A stretch of 64,000 nt of DNA from Muricauda sp. MAR_2010_75 (GCF_000745185.1 NZ_JQNJ01000001.1:891501-955500), one strand, 5' to 3'. Counted from the first letter of the stretch, positions 26,334-35,044 are shown. The notes: generated by a model from the letters alone, not told the origin. Numbers and translations are program-made.

Positions 26334-26726
26334 TTAAAGTTTCGGGATTGGTTCAACAGCCAATATATGTCCCTTTTTATCGAGATAGGTCACTGTCATT
26401 TCAATCATATGGGTGGTCCATTTTTCAACTCCCGCCTCTGCTGCTTGTTTGCAAAATGTTGGATAATCCGTTTGTCCTTGTTGATGAATTGAGATAGCGT
26501 GTTTTAAACGGCCCGAAGAGCTACTATCATGCACCTGCATTTCAGGATATTTTGGCGCTCCGTAAAGCGCAAAATCATTTTTTCCATAATAGGTTGTCCG
26601 GCCATCCGAAACGAAATTGTCGTAGTGGGTTACCCCAATTCCCTTTAGGTCTTGGACAAATTTGGGAAAGTCGGCACCACTTTTGACTTTAGCAAATGCT
26701 TCGTGAATTTTTTCAAGGGTAAACAT
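26334..26726 (-). CDS. DUF1398 family protein (YbcV-like)
   Basis: 130 residues matching the DUF1398 pattern: IHEAFAKVKSGADFPKFVQD at the start, GVTHYDNFVSDGRTTYYGKN in the middle and KWTTHMIEMTVTYLDKKGH near the end. The family is cytoplasmic and of unknown function, often found on prophages or islands (recalled). It stands alone between repeat copies 2 and 3, so it looks like the single cargo of one inserted segment. Confidence 0.85.
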   Translation of the reverse strand: MFTLEKIHEAFAKVKSGADFPKFVQDLKGIGVTHYDNFVSDGRTTYYGKNDFALYGAPKYPEMQVHDSSSSGRLKHAISIHQQGQTDYPTFCKQAAEAGVEKWTTHMIEMTVTYLDKKGHILAVEPIPKL

Positions 26727-26867
26727 AGGTTATGATCTAAAGGCTATTTCAAGTTTTAACTGGGTTCAGCTTGCAGGTAACTTGTTTATAGAAAAGTAAA
26801 ACACATCCCCACACCCTAAAATAAGAATAAAACCAATGAGAGGGTTGTTTTTTGCCGAAGCAATATT

Positions 26868-26918
26868 CTGGAGGTACCACACAAAAAACCCGGCAAATTT
26901 GCTGGGTTTTTTGTGTGG
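26868..26918. repeat. Att-like direct repeat, copy 3
   Basis: CTGGAGGTACCACACAAAAA and the CCCGGCAAATTTGCTGGG hairpin match the tRNA-Phe end with a CA insertion and a few substitutions. The preceding 40 bases (TTGCCGAAGCAATATTCTGG) also match the sequence before copy 4. Confidence 0.75.
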
Positions 26919-26941
26919 TTCTTTTTTGTTCTGACTTAATT

Positions 26942-27442
26942 TTAGCGAGAGCATATTGATGAAATAAAAAGGTAATGTCCATTTTTTAAAGCCTTATAAA
27001 GACTTCCTTTTTTTGTAAAAGCCAAATGCATTTTGCTTTTTCCTGTTAAATATATTTTTTCACCTTCCATTTGATACAATAAATCTACTTCAAGTACTCC
27101 ACTTGAAATGCCTGCTATAATACGTATATCCTCAATTCTCACTCGCACAAAGGTTGAAGAAATCGAGGGTAACATATTCGATTCCACAAATTGTAGCGAC
27201 ATTTCAGTGTCTTCGTCCAATTCGTCAATTGATTTTATGAATGATCGTTTGAAATCTGGGAATTTTGAGTCTCCATAAGTTGGAAGCCCTTCGTATTGGA
27301 AGTCTTCAAAATCGCTTCGTTCATCATACGCAAAATAAAAGCTTCTATCACAATTAATTTCGGAAGCCAGTTTATTAGTTTTCTTATGAGATGCACATCC
27401 TAAAATTAAAATCACAACGGATAGTAATACTACTTTTTTCAT
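26942..27442 (-). CDS. Lipoprotein of unknown function
   Basis: 166 residues beginning MKKVVLLSVVILILGCASHK: lipoprotein signal with lipobox ILGC at residues 13-16. The mature part is beta-rich with no motif I recognise. The base composition is visibly more AT-rich than the core genes, as in the HNH gene next to it, consistent with acquired DNA. Confidence 0.7.
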   Translation of the reverse strand: MKKVVLLSVVILILGCASHKKTNKLASEINCDRSFYFAYDERSDFEDFQYEGLPTYGDSKFPDFKRSFIKSIDELDEDTEMSLQFVESNMLPSISSTFVRVRIEDIRIIAGISSGVLEVDLLYQMEGEKIYLTGKSKMHLAFTKKGSLYKALKNGHYLFISSICSR

Positions 27443-27488
27443 TATTCAAGTTACTGCTAACAGTCTCAACTATAATTTTGGTGGTACA

Positions 27489-27525
27489 AAACCACAAGAT
27501 ATAATCTTTCGGGAGAGGGGTTAGT
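27489..27525. repeat. 36-base diverged repeat, copy B
   Basis: ACCACAAGATATAATCTTTC followed by GGGAGAGGGGTTAGTTA is the partner of 25437-25472. It precedes the stop of the HNH gene. A shorter echo (GACCAAAAGATGCAAT) occurs near 33927. Confidence 0.5.
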
Positions 27526-28391
27526 TACTTTTTAAGCCATCCATTAAACGTCTTTTTATCTTGTTTAATTCTTAATCCCATTTTTTTTGTCAAATCGTTT
27601 TCTAGTTGAACAATATGTTTTGGGTCAGAATTATATTTTTTCGCAGAATGTTTAATCCTATGAACTTTCCCATCTATAAATCCCCATCGATATTTTAAAG
27701 TATCAAAGTCAGATTCTGATATTTCGGAAGGTCTATCTGTTGTAAAAAAATCTATTAAATCTTTAAAATATTCAGCTCCTTTTACCTCGGCGATTGTTTT
27801 CTCTCCATCATTCAAGCATTCTGCGAAGTCATCTTCCGTTGGATAGAAGCCTTCATTTTCAAAAAATTCGTGTCCAAAACTGCTTATTTCTTTGATAAAG
27901 TCTATAATACTGACTTTGAACGGTTCTGATAAGTGATCAACAACGCTTGTTATTAAATAATCACCTTCAAAATTATTACCTCTTTGTCTATTACACTCAG
28001 AGCAAAGAAGTCTAATGTTTGACTCATCAGATGACCCCCCTTTTGACCAAGGAATTATATGATCAAATTCAATATCTTCATCAATTACTGATTTCTTGCA
28101 AACTTGACAAATTTGATTTTCCCTTTTCATAACCCTAAATTGGGTAACCCTTGGGATGTGTCTAGTGATTTTCCTTAACTCTTTTGTCTCCGTTAAAGGT
28201 TCAGCTACATAGAAAACAGGACAATCATGTCCAAATATTCGACAGCTTTTTTCATCATTTTCAGTTTTCAACGGGAAATCCTCAACTAATGGTCCGTATG
28301 GGCAATACTTCAATTCCCAACAAGGTTTGCAAACAGCTTTAACTCGCTCTTCCCAATTTACCTTTTTCCCCCATTTTTGAATTGAACTCAT
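27525..28391 (-). CDS. HNH endonuclease with N-terminal cysteine-rich domain
   Basis: 288 residues from the ATG at 28391; the frame continues upstream but lacks a better start. Seen: an N-terminal Cys cluster (Cys21, 24, 30, 50, 57, in CKPCWELKYCPYG and CRIFGHDCPVF) likely binding metal. Then an HNH domain about residues 92-145: CQVC, the DHIIPWSKGG core, the Asn in ESNIRLL and CSECN, giving the beta-beta-alpha-metal site plus two zinc knuckles. The C-terminal half is helical and unassigned. AT-rich, next to an XRE regulator, inside the repeat array: a defence or restriction role is plausible but unproven. Confidence 0.85.
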   Translation of the reverse strand: MSSIQKWGKKVNWEERVKAVCKPCWELKYCPYGPLVEDFPLKTENDEKSCRIFGHDCPVFYVAEPLTETKELRKITRHIPRVTQFRVMKRENQICQVCKKSVIDEDIEFDHIIPWSKGGSSDESNIRLLCSECNRQRGNNFEGDYLITSVVDHLSEPFKVSIIDFIKEISSFGHEFFENEGFYPTEDDFAECLNDGEKTIAEVKGAEYFKDLIDFFTTDRPSEISESDFDTLKYRWGFIDGKVHRIKHSAKKYNSDPKHIVQLENDLTKKMGLRIKQDKKTFNGWLKK

Positions 28392-28484
28392 TAATTTTCT
28401 TATTTCTATGGATATTACTACATCTATATACAACTAAAAAATAGCAATAAATACTCTGATTATCAGCGGATTTATGATTCAAAA

Positions 28485-28721
28485 TCAATCCCGAAACTCA
28501 AAAAGCTGAGAAATATCTACTTCCATTGCCCGAGCCAAATTCAGCAATGTTTTCAAAGTAATATTGGTTCTTCCATTCTCGATTCTTGATATGGTGGTTT
28601 TATCATAATCACAAACAGAAGCCACATCCAGTTGAGATAATTCCTTATCCTCTCTAATCTCTTTAATGCGTTGGCCCAATTTTTTTTGGTAGGCGACTAA
28701 TATTTTGTTGTTTATTGACAT
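28485..28721 (-). CDS. XRE-family helix-turn-helix regulator (controller-protein size)
   Basis: 78 residues, essentially a single HTH_3 domain: LGQRIKEIREDKELSQLDVA then YDKTTISRIENGRTNITLKT. Size and composition resemble controller (C) proteins of restriction-modification systems. A perfect palindrome overlaps its own start codon (28715-28730), as in autoregulated controllers. It lies 93 bases upstream of the HNH gene on the same strand and may control it. No methylase gene is present. Confidence 0.88.
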   Translation of the reverse strand: MSINNKILVAYQKKLGQRIKEIREDKELSQLDVASVCDYDKTTISRIENGRTNITLKTLLNLARAMEVDISQLFEFRD

Positions 28722-28730
28722 CTATGTCAA
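28715..28730. promoter_or_regulatory. Palindromic operator over the XRE start codon
   Basis: TTGACAT-CT-ATGTCAA is a perfect 7-2-7 inverted repeat covering the ATG of the XRE gene. A further ATGTCAA half-site is at 28767-28773. This arrangement suggests direct autoregulation by the encoded protein (inference). Confidence 0.65.
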
Positions 28731-28782
28731 TATTAGTTTCTATATTCGTTGATACAGTAAACATATATGTCAACTTTTGGTC

Positions 28783-29265
28783 ATGGAATATTTAGAATTT
28801 TTATCTAACAACTGGAGGAAGTCAAATCCAAGTCCCCCTCAAACAATTACCAACTTCCTCCACCAAAGTTCCCAAACCCAACTGCAGATCACCTTTGCCT
28901 CCCTTAACATCCGCAACCACCAAAACGGGCAATTGCTGCACCAAGTGCACCAGCTGCAGAGCCGTATCATCCTCCAAAAAATGCCACAAAAGGGGCTTGC
29001 GGAGCTAACTTTGCTGGATAATCTGGTCTTTAGTTTTTCCTTTCAATTCCAGATACCCAAAGCCCTAAAATTCCATGATGTGGAAATGCTGGCCCTGCCC
29101 CGCCCCTTGGACCAAGGCAGACTTTATTTAGATGAAGAAAAATTGCAGCTCTCTTTTCGGATAGATGCCCCAGACCCCACCCTACGGGTGGAAGTGACCC
29201 ATGTGTACCAAGGCATCCTTAAATTGGAACACCCTTGCACGCCGCTTTGTGGGCAAATGCAATGA
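28783..29265 (+). CDS. Hypothetical cytoplasmic protein
   Basis: 160 residues from the ATG at 28783 (the in-frame TTG six bases earlier is not needed). Rich in Gln and His in the first half, then alternating beta pattern; no signal peptide, membrane segment or known motif. It diverges from the XRE gene, with the operator between them. Codon use resembles core genes more than the AT-rich HNH block. Existence of the gene is likely, function unknown. Confidence 0.6.
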   Translation: MEYLEFLSNNWRKSNPSPPQTITNFLHQSSQTQLQITFASLNIRNHQNGQLLHQVHQLQSRIILQKMPQKGLAELTLLDNLVFSFSFQFQIPKALKFHDVEMLALPRPLDQGRLYLDEEKLQLSFRIDAPDPTLRVEVTHVYQGILKLEHPCTPLCGQMQ

Positions 29266-29296
29266 AGTTCTACCAAGGCACAAGAACACGTAAAAT

Positions 29297-29377
29297 GTCA
29301 TTTCGAAATGAGATGCAGTGCATCCATTGAGAAATCTCCCATCAAGCTTCAGATTTCTCGCATCCGCTCGAAATGAC
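29297..29377. repeat. Dispersed palindromic element, type 1 (GTCATTTCGA ends)
   Basis: GTCATTTCGA and TCGAAATGAC form the ends, with GAGAAATCT/AGATTTCTC inside, giving an 81-base hairpin-like unit. Such units are scattered between genes in many flavobacterial genomes (recalled). Confidence 0.7.
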
Positions 29378-29394
29378 CAAAGCCAACCAACGTC

Positions 29395-29416
29395 ATGCCG
29401 AACCCCGTTTCGGCAT
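29395..29416. repeat. Dispersed palindromic element, type 2
   Basis: ATGCCGAA and TTCGGCAT flank a short loop, forming an 8-base-pair stem, 17 bases after the type 1 element. Confidence 0.65.
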
Positions 29417-29435
29417 CCCACCCCCACAACATAAG

Positions 29436-29456
29436 ACCCTGAAACAAGTTCAGGGT
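29436..29456. repeat. Dispersed palindromic element, type 3
   Basis: ACCCTGAA-ACAAG-TTCAGGGT is a perfect 8-base stem with a 5-base loop, 19 bases after type 2. It is close to the 3' end of the slipin gene and could act as its transcript end, though no T-run follows. Confidence 0.65.
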
Positions 29457-29485
29457 GACGTGGAAAAGGTCAAAAATTGGTAAAA

Positions 29486-30235
29486 TCAGTCCGAATCGGT
29501 CTTTTTTGGATTCCTTGGCAGCATTTCCTCTGGGAAAGGGAAGAGGATGGTAGAGTTCTTCTCGGCCGCAATGTTCGATAGCGTTTGGTATAGCCTTAAT
29601 TTTATGGCCGACGGTGATTTGTCTATCTGCACCCCTGCCTCGAGCAGTTTGCCAGCGGCCTGTTCCTCCGCCTCCGCCAAGATGACTCGGGCCCTTCTGG
29701 ACCTTTCAGCCTCGGCCTGGTTGGCCATCATCCGTTTCATGTTCTCGGGCAGTTGGATGTCCTTTATCTTTACATCAATAATTTCAATGCCCCAATGTTG
29801 GGTCTCTACCTCCACAATGTTTTTGATGTTCTTGCCCATTTCTTCCCTTTTGGACAAAATGGTGTCCAGTTCAACTTTACCACAAACGTCCCGTAATGCG
29901 GCCTGCGAAAGCTGGGTAATGGCAAAACTATACTCCTCAACCTCCAAAACAGCTTTCTCTGGGTCTGTAATCTTAAAAAAAACGACCCCATCAATGCTAC
30001 AGGGCACATTGTCCTCGGTCATGACCTCTTGGGAAACAACGTTAATGGTAATGACCCGAATATCCACTATCTGGATGGTCTCAACAAGGGGGATTATCCA
30101 TCGAAAACCGGGCTGGAGTGTACTGATATATTTTCCAAAACGGAATTTGAGGGCTCTTTTATACTCAAAAATGATTCGTATTCCGGCCAATGCTATTAGA
30201 CCAACAATTACTATAAATAAGACCGCTGGATTCAT
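29486..30235 (-). CDS. Slipin/stomatin family SPFH (band 7) protein
   Basis: 249 residues. Seen: an N-terminal membrane segment about residues 4-22, then the band 7 domain (FRFGKYISTLQPGFRWIIPL, VMTEDNVPCSIDGVVFFKI), and a C-terminal helical, alanine- and glutamate-rich stretch (ANQAEAERSRRARVILAEAE) as in stomatins. Bacterial slipins oligomerise in membrane microdomains and are often paired with an NfeD protease, which is absent here. It lies between the dispersed palindromes and repeat copy 4. Confidence 0.93.
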   Translation of the reverse strand: MNPAVLFIVIVGLIALAGIRIIFEYKRALKFRFGKYISTLQPGFRWIIPLVETIQIVDIRVITINVVSQEVMTEDNVPCSIDGVVFFKITDPEKAVLEVEEYSFAITQLSQAALRDVCGKVELDTILSKREEMGKNIKNIVEVETQHWGIEIIDVKIKDIQLPENMKRMMANQAEAERSRRARVILAEAEEQAAGKLLEAGVQIDKSPSAIKLRLYQTLSNIAAEKNSTILFPFPEEMLPRNPKKTDSD

Positions 30236-30457
30236 AATTCTTTATTTTAATACTGGTACCGACTCAATAAGACATTTCGGATTCAAGAAATTCTTATGTT
30301 CAAACCCCCACTAAAGTGGGAGTGATATTCAATCAGGAAATCCTGGGGCAAGAATTCGGAGAATTTTACCGATTGAAAGCACACCTATAAGGTACAAAAA
30401 ATCCAACGGATCATCAAAAGCTCCAAATACTTAAAAACCAATCTAAAATTCCTGTTC
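30236..30457. other. Intergenic stretch without a gene, at the island edge
   Basis: No convincing ORF in six frames. A small stem CCCCCAC-TAAA-GTGGGAG-like lies at about 30306-30322 without a T-run. The sequence from about 30430 onward resembles that before repeat copy 3. Confidence 0.5.
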
Positions 30458-30518
30458 TTGCCGAAGTAATATCCTGGGGTATCCTAAAAAAACCGGTACA
30501 TTTTTCCAGTTTCTTTGT
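30458..30518. repeat. Att-like direct repeat, copy 4 (most diverged)
   Basis: TTGCCGAAGTAATATCCTGG then GGTATCCTAAAAAAACCGG and a decayed hairpin align with copy 3 (TTGCCGAAGCAATATTCTGG then AGGTACCACA...). Homology extends about 30 bases upstream (AAAACCAAT in both). This marks the far edge of the array. Confidence 0.65.
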
Positions 30519-33500
30519 TACTCTCCAAAGACCAATAAAGAATCCCGGTTTTGGGTCACCACGTACCGAGTTTTGCCGTTCGTAGTCTTCACTTGTCCCA
30601 TGGCCTTGGCATCGCCACTGGCGGTAAACCCACTTTTACGGCTGGGGATGGCGGTAAAACTCCCTTTGCCATCACCTTTGAGCAGCAGCCCGTTCAGGGC
30701 ATCCAAACGGCCAATAAAGGTTTCGTTTCCGTAATCGTTGCCGATCAATAGCACATCCAGATGGTTATCGTGGTCCACATCGGTAATGAGCATATCGTTG
30801 ATGGGCGCCAGTTGGGCCTCATTGGGCAATGGCACCAATTTAAACTTTCCATTTCCCAAATTCTCAATATAGCTGCTCTTATCCTGATTCCCGATGAGTT
30901 TTAGTGCGCCTTCCCGTTCGGCTTCGGTAAAGATATCGGCTTGGGTGGCGAGCCCATATTCTTTATAAAGGTTGAACTTCCCACGAAAAATAGGACTCTG
31001 TTGGAACATATCACCCCAAAAATTCACTGGAAAGGACTCCAACACCCCATCATTGTTCTTAAAATAAGCGAAAACGATGGGGTCCATGCTGCCATTCCCA
31101 TCAAAATCTTTCCCCAAAACGGTGACCGGATTTTCCTTGCTGGGTTTGTAAAAATTGTTGGCGCCAATGTTCCCCACGATAAAATCGGTATCGCCATCGC
31201 CATCAAAATCGGCCCCGGAAATACTTTCCCACCAACCCAGTTCGTCTTCCAATCCGGTTTCCAAAAGCGGTTTAAAGCCACTTTCATGGTTCTTGAAAAT
31301 GGTAACGGGCATATATTCACCAACCACGATCAAATCCAAGCGCCCGTCCATATCCACATCGTTCCACATGGCATCGGTCACCATGCCCGCTTTGGACAAA
31401 TCAGGAGCCAGTTGTTGGGTCACATCCATCAATTTCCCTCGGTCATTTTTCAATAAAAAGCTTTTATCGGGATAGGGATAGGATCCCATGGGACTTCGTC
31501 CGCCCACAAAAAGGTCGGTATAGCCATCCCCGTCAAAATCTGCGGTCACCACTGTGGAGCCACTGGCATCAATAGTGGGGATGAGATTTGAAGCCAAGCC
31601 GAAATTTCCGTTGCCATCATTTACAAAAAGCCTATCGGTATGCTTGTTGCCCACGGGCATAAACTCATTGCTCCCGGAAACCATATACAGGTCCAAATCC
31701 CCATCATTTTCCAAGTCAAAAAGGGCAATCCCCTCCTCTTCGTAGGCCCAATCTTGCGCTTCGCTGAAAAGCTTTCGTTGCTCAAAAGTGCCATCGGGGT
31801 TTTGAAAAAATGCCATGGGCGAGTAGCCTGAGGAACTTCCCACCACAAAATCCTCGGTTCCATTGCCATCTAAATCCCCAATGGCCAAACAGGGCCCATT
31901 CTGGGTCAGTTTATGGGGAAGCGTCCGCTGCAAATTATAATCGATGACATCTTGTTCTTCATGTGCAAAGTCAAGTCCGTCTATATCCGTTTTTTTGGTG
32001 AGCAATGTTTTTGTTTTCGGTGGCGAAAATGGAAACGCAAGGTGTCCGTCTTCCGAAACTTTGGCGTTTTTATAATCGATGGTCTGTACTTCGTCAACCT
32101 TTACTTTTGACAGTTTTTCCAGCTTTCCATCCGGCCAAAGCACCTCAACGGATGCCACTTTATCTTGACTGCCCAGTCCAAAATGCAGGATTGGTTCCAC
32201 CGAAGACATGTACCCCCGAGTGATATAATTTTCAGCGTATTGTATGCTATTGTCGGGAAACCGAAGCACCACTTTGGCGCCAATTCCCAACGGATTGTTT
32301 TTGGGCCCTTGCAATTGAAGCCTGAGAAAATGCTTGTCTGGTTGCGGTTCTAAGGTATTTTCAAAAACAAAGGCTTCTTCGTTGATGTTGTTCACCACAT
32401 AATCCAAATCGCCATCGTTATCCAAATCGGCATAGGCCGCGCCATTGGAAAATGAGGGAATACTGAGGCCCCATTTTTCACTGACATCTTCAAAAGTTAA
32501 ATCGCCATTATTTCGGTAGGCATAATTGGCAATCTTCACCACTGGGATGGAATCCAAAATCTGTGAGGGACTGGTAAACGGTCCAACTTTGAGTCGGAAA
32601 TCTCCAAAGTCACGATCGGTAATGTCCCGGGGGAAACCGTTGGTGATCAATAAATCCCGATTTCCATCATTGTCCATATCCACCACCAAAGGTGACCAAC
32701 TCCAATCGGTCTTATAGATGCCGGCCATGAGGCCAATTTCACTGTACGGCGCGTCTGGGCCATTGCCCAAATGCAGCATGTTGCGTATGTATTGGTACTC
32801 GTAATCCCAACGCTTGTTGAGCACATAATAAATGTAATTGTGCTCGCCGATGGTGGTCTTCATCCTGAGATTGCTGTCCCCGAGCATATCCAAGGTAAAA
32901 ATGTCGAGAAACCCATCATTGTTGAAGTCTGATATATCCGAACCCATGGAAAACCTACTCTGATGCTTTACGTGTTTTTCAATATCATTGCGGAAAGTGC
33001 CATCTTTTTGGTTGATGTAGAGAATATCGTTGGTCATGTAATCATTGCTGATGTAAACATCGGGCCATCCGTCCATGTTGATATCGCTCACGGCCACACC
33101 CAATCCAAAGCCTTCAATAGTGATGCCCGCCTCCATAGTAATATCGGAAAAAGAACCATCGCCATTGTTCCGATAGAATCGGTCATTGCTCAAGGCGCTC
33201 CCATCCAAAACCCTAGGTCGATAATTGGTGGGAATGGCATTTCCCATTTCATCAATAATAACGTTGTTGAGGATGTAGAGGTCCAAATCGCCATCCAAAT
33301 CATAATCAAAAAAGGTTGCGGCAGTACAGTTTCCTGTGTCGGCAATGCCATAGGCTTTGGCCATTTCCTTAAAAGTTGGCACGCCATCCGCATTTATCCC
33401 CTGGTTGACAAAGAGCATATTCTCCCGCTCTTTTTCATTGGGTTTTACGGAGGCGCACACATAGAGGTCCAGTAGTCCATCATTGTTGATGTCCACAATA

Positions 33501-33859
33501 ACGGCCCCGGTGCTCCATTTATCCACAGCTTCCACTCCCGCCTCGGCGGAAACATCCTTAAACTTGAAGTCCCCCTGGTTCAGGTATAGCTTGTTGGCCA
33601 CCTTTGAACCCGAGAAAAAAACGTCTTGTTTGCCATCAGCATTGAAATCGCCTACGGCGACCCCAGCACCATTATAGATAAGTTCTTCGGTGAGGATGTT
33701 GAAGGTGTCTGTTTCTTGAATAAAATTGTTGAAGGTGATTCCTGTTTCGGAAGAAGGTTTTAAGACGAACATCGGCTGTACATCCTCGGTACATGAAGTG
33801 ACCATAAGGATGGTACACGATGCAATCATCAAAAAAATTCCCGAAAAACGTAAGCGCAT
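30518..33859 (-). CDS. Large FG-GAP/VCBS repeat lipoprotein with ASPIC/UnbV domain
   Basis: 1113 residues, surface or periplasmic lipoprotein (lipobox about residue 23, MVTSC). Seen: many FG-GAP/VCBS units carrying calcium-type loops such as DFNADGKQD, DINNDGLLD and DYDLDGDLD, predicting two seven-bladed beta-propellers, with an ASPIC/UnbV segment between them (residues about 510-590: KNNPLGIGAKVVLRF, SVEVLWPDGKLEKL). Such proteins in Bacteroidota often accompany SusC/SusD pairs and carbohydrate use; none is adjacent here. Its neighbour, in the same orientation upstream, is the AraC regulator. Confidence 0.9.
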   Translation of the reverse strand: MRLRFSGIFLMIASCTILMVTSCTEDVQPMFVLKPSSETGITFNNFIQETDTFNILTEELIYNGAGVAVGDFNADGKQDVFFSGSKVANKLYLNQGDFKFKDVSAEAGVEAVDKWSTGAVIVDINNDGLLDLYVCASVKPNEKERENMLFVNQGINADGVPTFKEMAKAYGIADTGNCTAATFFDYDLDGDLDLYILNNVIIDEMGNAIPTNYRPRVLDGSALSNDRFYRNNGDGSFSDITMEAGITIEGFGLGVAVSDINMDGWPDVYISNDYMTNDILYINQKDGTFRNDIEKHVKHQSRFSMGSDISDFNNDGFLDIFTLDMLGDSNLRMKTTIGEHNYIYYVLNKRWDYEYQYIRNMLHLGNGPDAPYSEIGLMAGIYKTDWSWSPLVVDMDNDGNRDLLITNGFPRDITDRDFGDFRLKVGPFTSPSQILDSIPVVKIANYAYRNNGDLTFEDVSEKWGLSIPSFSNGAAYADLDNDGDLDYVVNNINEEAFVFENTLEPQPDKHFLRLQLQGPKNNPLGIGAKVVLRFPDNSIQYAENYITRGYMSSVEPILHFGLGSQDKVASVEVLWPDGKLEKLSKVKVDEVQTIDYKNAKVSEDGHLAFPFSPPKTKTLLTKKTDIDGLDFAHEEQDVIDYNLQRTLPHKLTQNGPCLAIGDLDGNGTEDFVVGSSSGYSPMAFFQNPDGTFEQRKLFSEAQDWAYEEEGIALFDLENDGDLDLYMVSGSNEFMPVGNKHTDRLFVNDGNGNFGLASNLIPTIDASGSTVVTADFDGDGYTDLFVGGRSPMGSYPYPDKSFLLKNDRGKLMDVTQQLAPDLSKAGMVTDAMWNDVDMDGRLDLIVVGEYMPVTIFKNHESGFKPLLETGLEDELGWWESISGADFDGDGDTDFIVGNIGANNFYKPSKENPVTVLGKDFDGNGSMDPIVFAYFKNNDGVLESFPVNFWGDMFQQSPIFRGKFNLYKEYGLATQADIFTEAEREGALKLIGNQDKSSYIENLGNGKFKLVPLPNEAQLAPINDMLITDVDHDNHLDVLLIGNDYGNETFIGRLDALNGLLLKGDGKGSFTAIPSRKSGFTASGDAKAMGQVKTTNGKTRYVVTQNRDSLLVFGE

Positions 33860-34006
33860 GGTTGGTACTTTAGGTTATAAAATGAGCCTTCTCTATTATT
33901 AAGAGGGTATTTTTCCCAAAAAGAGACCAAAAGATGCAATTACGGTGTGTTAAAGCTCGCTGATGAACGAAGAAATTTATTTTTTTGGATTAAGATCGGA
34001 TGGAGT

Positions 34007-35044
34007 TCAAGCGGTAAGCCCAACCTCCTTTTTGCTGCTTTTAAACTCACTTGGGCTGATGCCATATTTTTCCTTGAATATTTTGGAAAAATAACTTCTG
34101 CTGGTAAACCCAATGGAATAGACCACTTCTGAGATGTTCATTTCGGTGGTGTTTATCAAATCCCTTGCTACTTCCAGTCGGGCATTTCTAATATATTCCG
34201 TCACGGTTTTGTTGTAGAGCAATTTAAACCCTTCTTGCAATTTGGCCTGTGTAAGGCCAGTTTCGGCAGCTATTTCATCAAGAGAGAAATCTTTGGCGAT
34301 GTTCTTTTCTATTTTCTTGGCACATTTCCTAATGGTGTTCAGTTCCCGTTTCAGCAAGGATGTTTCAGGCCCTTTGTTGAGCACTTCATTGTTGTGTTGC
34401 ACAATGTGCATGGAAAGAATTTGATACACCAATCCCTCTATTTGTAGAATGCGGATCATTCCTTCAGTAGTCGTATTCCTTATTGATGACACAAGGTCCG
34501 CCATTTTTAAATTGTACGACCCGTAATAGGAGAATACATTTTTATGGTCGGTATCCAAAAACACCTCATACAGCTGTTTGTTCAACACCTCTCCCTTATT
34601 CAGTCGCTTGCTCATGAACTGATTTCTCTGTACTCGTATTACGTTGATTTTCAGTTGTATATTAGCAGGAAGATAGCCATGGTTGAATCCATTGGCTCTA
34701 CTTGAAATGATTACGGATTGGTATTGTTTCATGATCTTGAGATCGGTCATTTCCTGGTGTCCGAACTTATGCCCGCAATAGCCCTCCAAACAATATATAA
34801 AACTTATAGGGTTGTAATTTGAAGAATCTGAAATTAGGGTGACCTCATCAAAAAAAGTAATATCATATTCCATTAGGCAAGCCCCCCAGTCAAAATTCAA
34901 TACCCTTATTTCTCCTTTGGCGTTTTCATTGTCCACTGCAAGCACTAGCTGCCCCCATTTTTCAACAACCTTCCCTCCAATAACATTCTTGATTTGTTCA
35001 ATGGTTTCAGTTGTATTCTTGGCGTTTATTTGTATTGTTATCAT
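34007..35044 (-). CDS. AraC family transcriptional regulator
   Basis: 345 residues. The C-terminal hundred residues form the double helix-turn-helix: DFSLDEIAAETGLTQAKLQE and ISEVVYSIGFTSRSYFSKIF followed by EKYGISPSEFK. The N-terminal 230 residues are a ligand or sensor region without a membrane segment, resembling the flavobacterial group of AraC proteins with a cupin-like front half. Diverges from the SRAP-like gene over 193 bases. Targets unknown; the FG-GAP lipoprotein gene downstream is a candidate by position. Confidence 0.9.
   Translation of the reverse strand: MITIQINAKNTTETIEQIKNVIGGKVVEKWGQLVLAVDNENAKGEIRVLNFDWGACLMEYDITFFDEVTLISDSSNYNPISFIYCLEGYCGHKFGHQEMTDLKIMKQYQSVIISSRANGFNHGYLPANIQLKINVIRVQRNQFMSKRLNKGEVLNKQLYEVFLDTDHKNVFSYYGSYNLKMADLVSSIRNTTTEGMIRILQIEGLVYQILSMHIVQHNNEVLNKGPETSLLKRELNTIRKCAKKIEKNIAKDFSLDEIAAETGLTQAKLQEGFKLLYNKTVTEYIRNARLEVARDLINTTEMNISEVVYSIGFTSRSYFSKIFKEKYGISPSEFKSSKKEVGLTA

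Noticed and set aside
29547..30314. 255-residue plus-strand ORF
   Set aside because: Antisense shadow of the slipin gene; no motif of its own.
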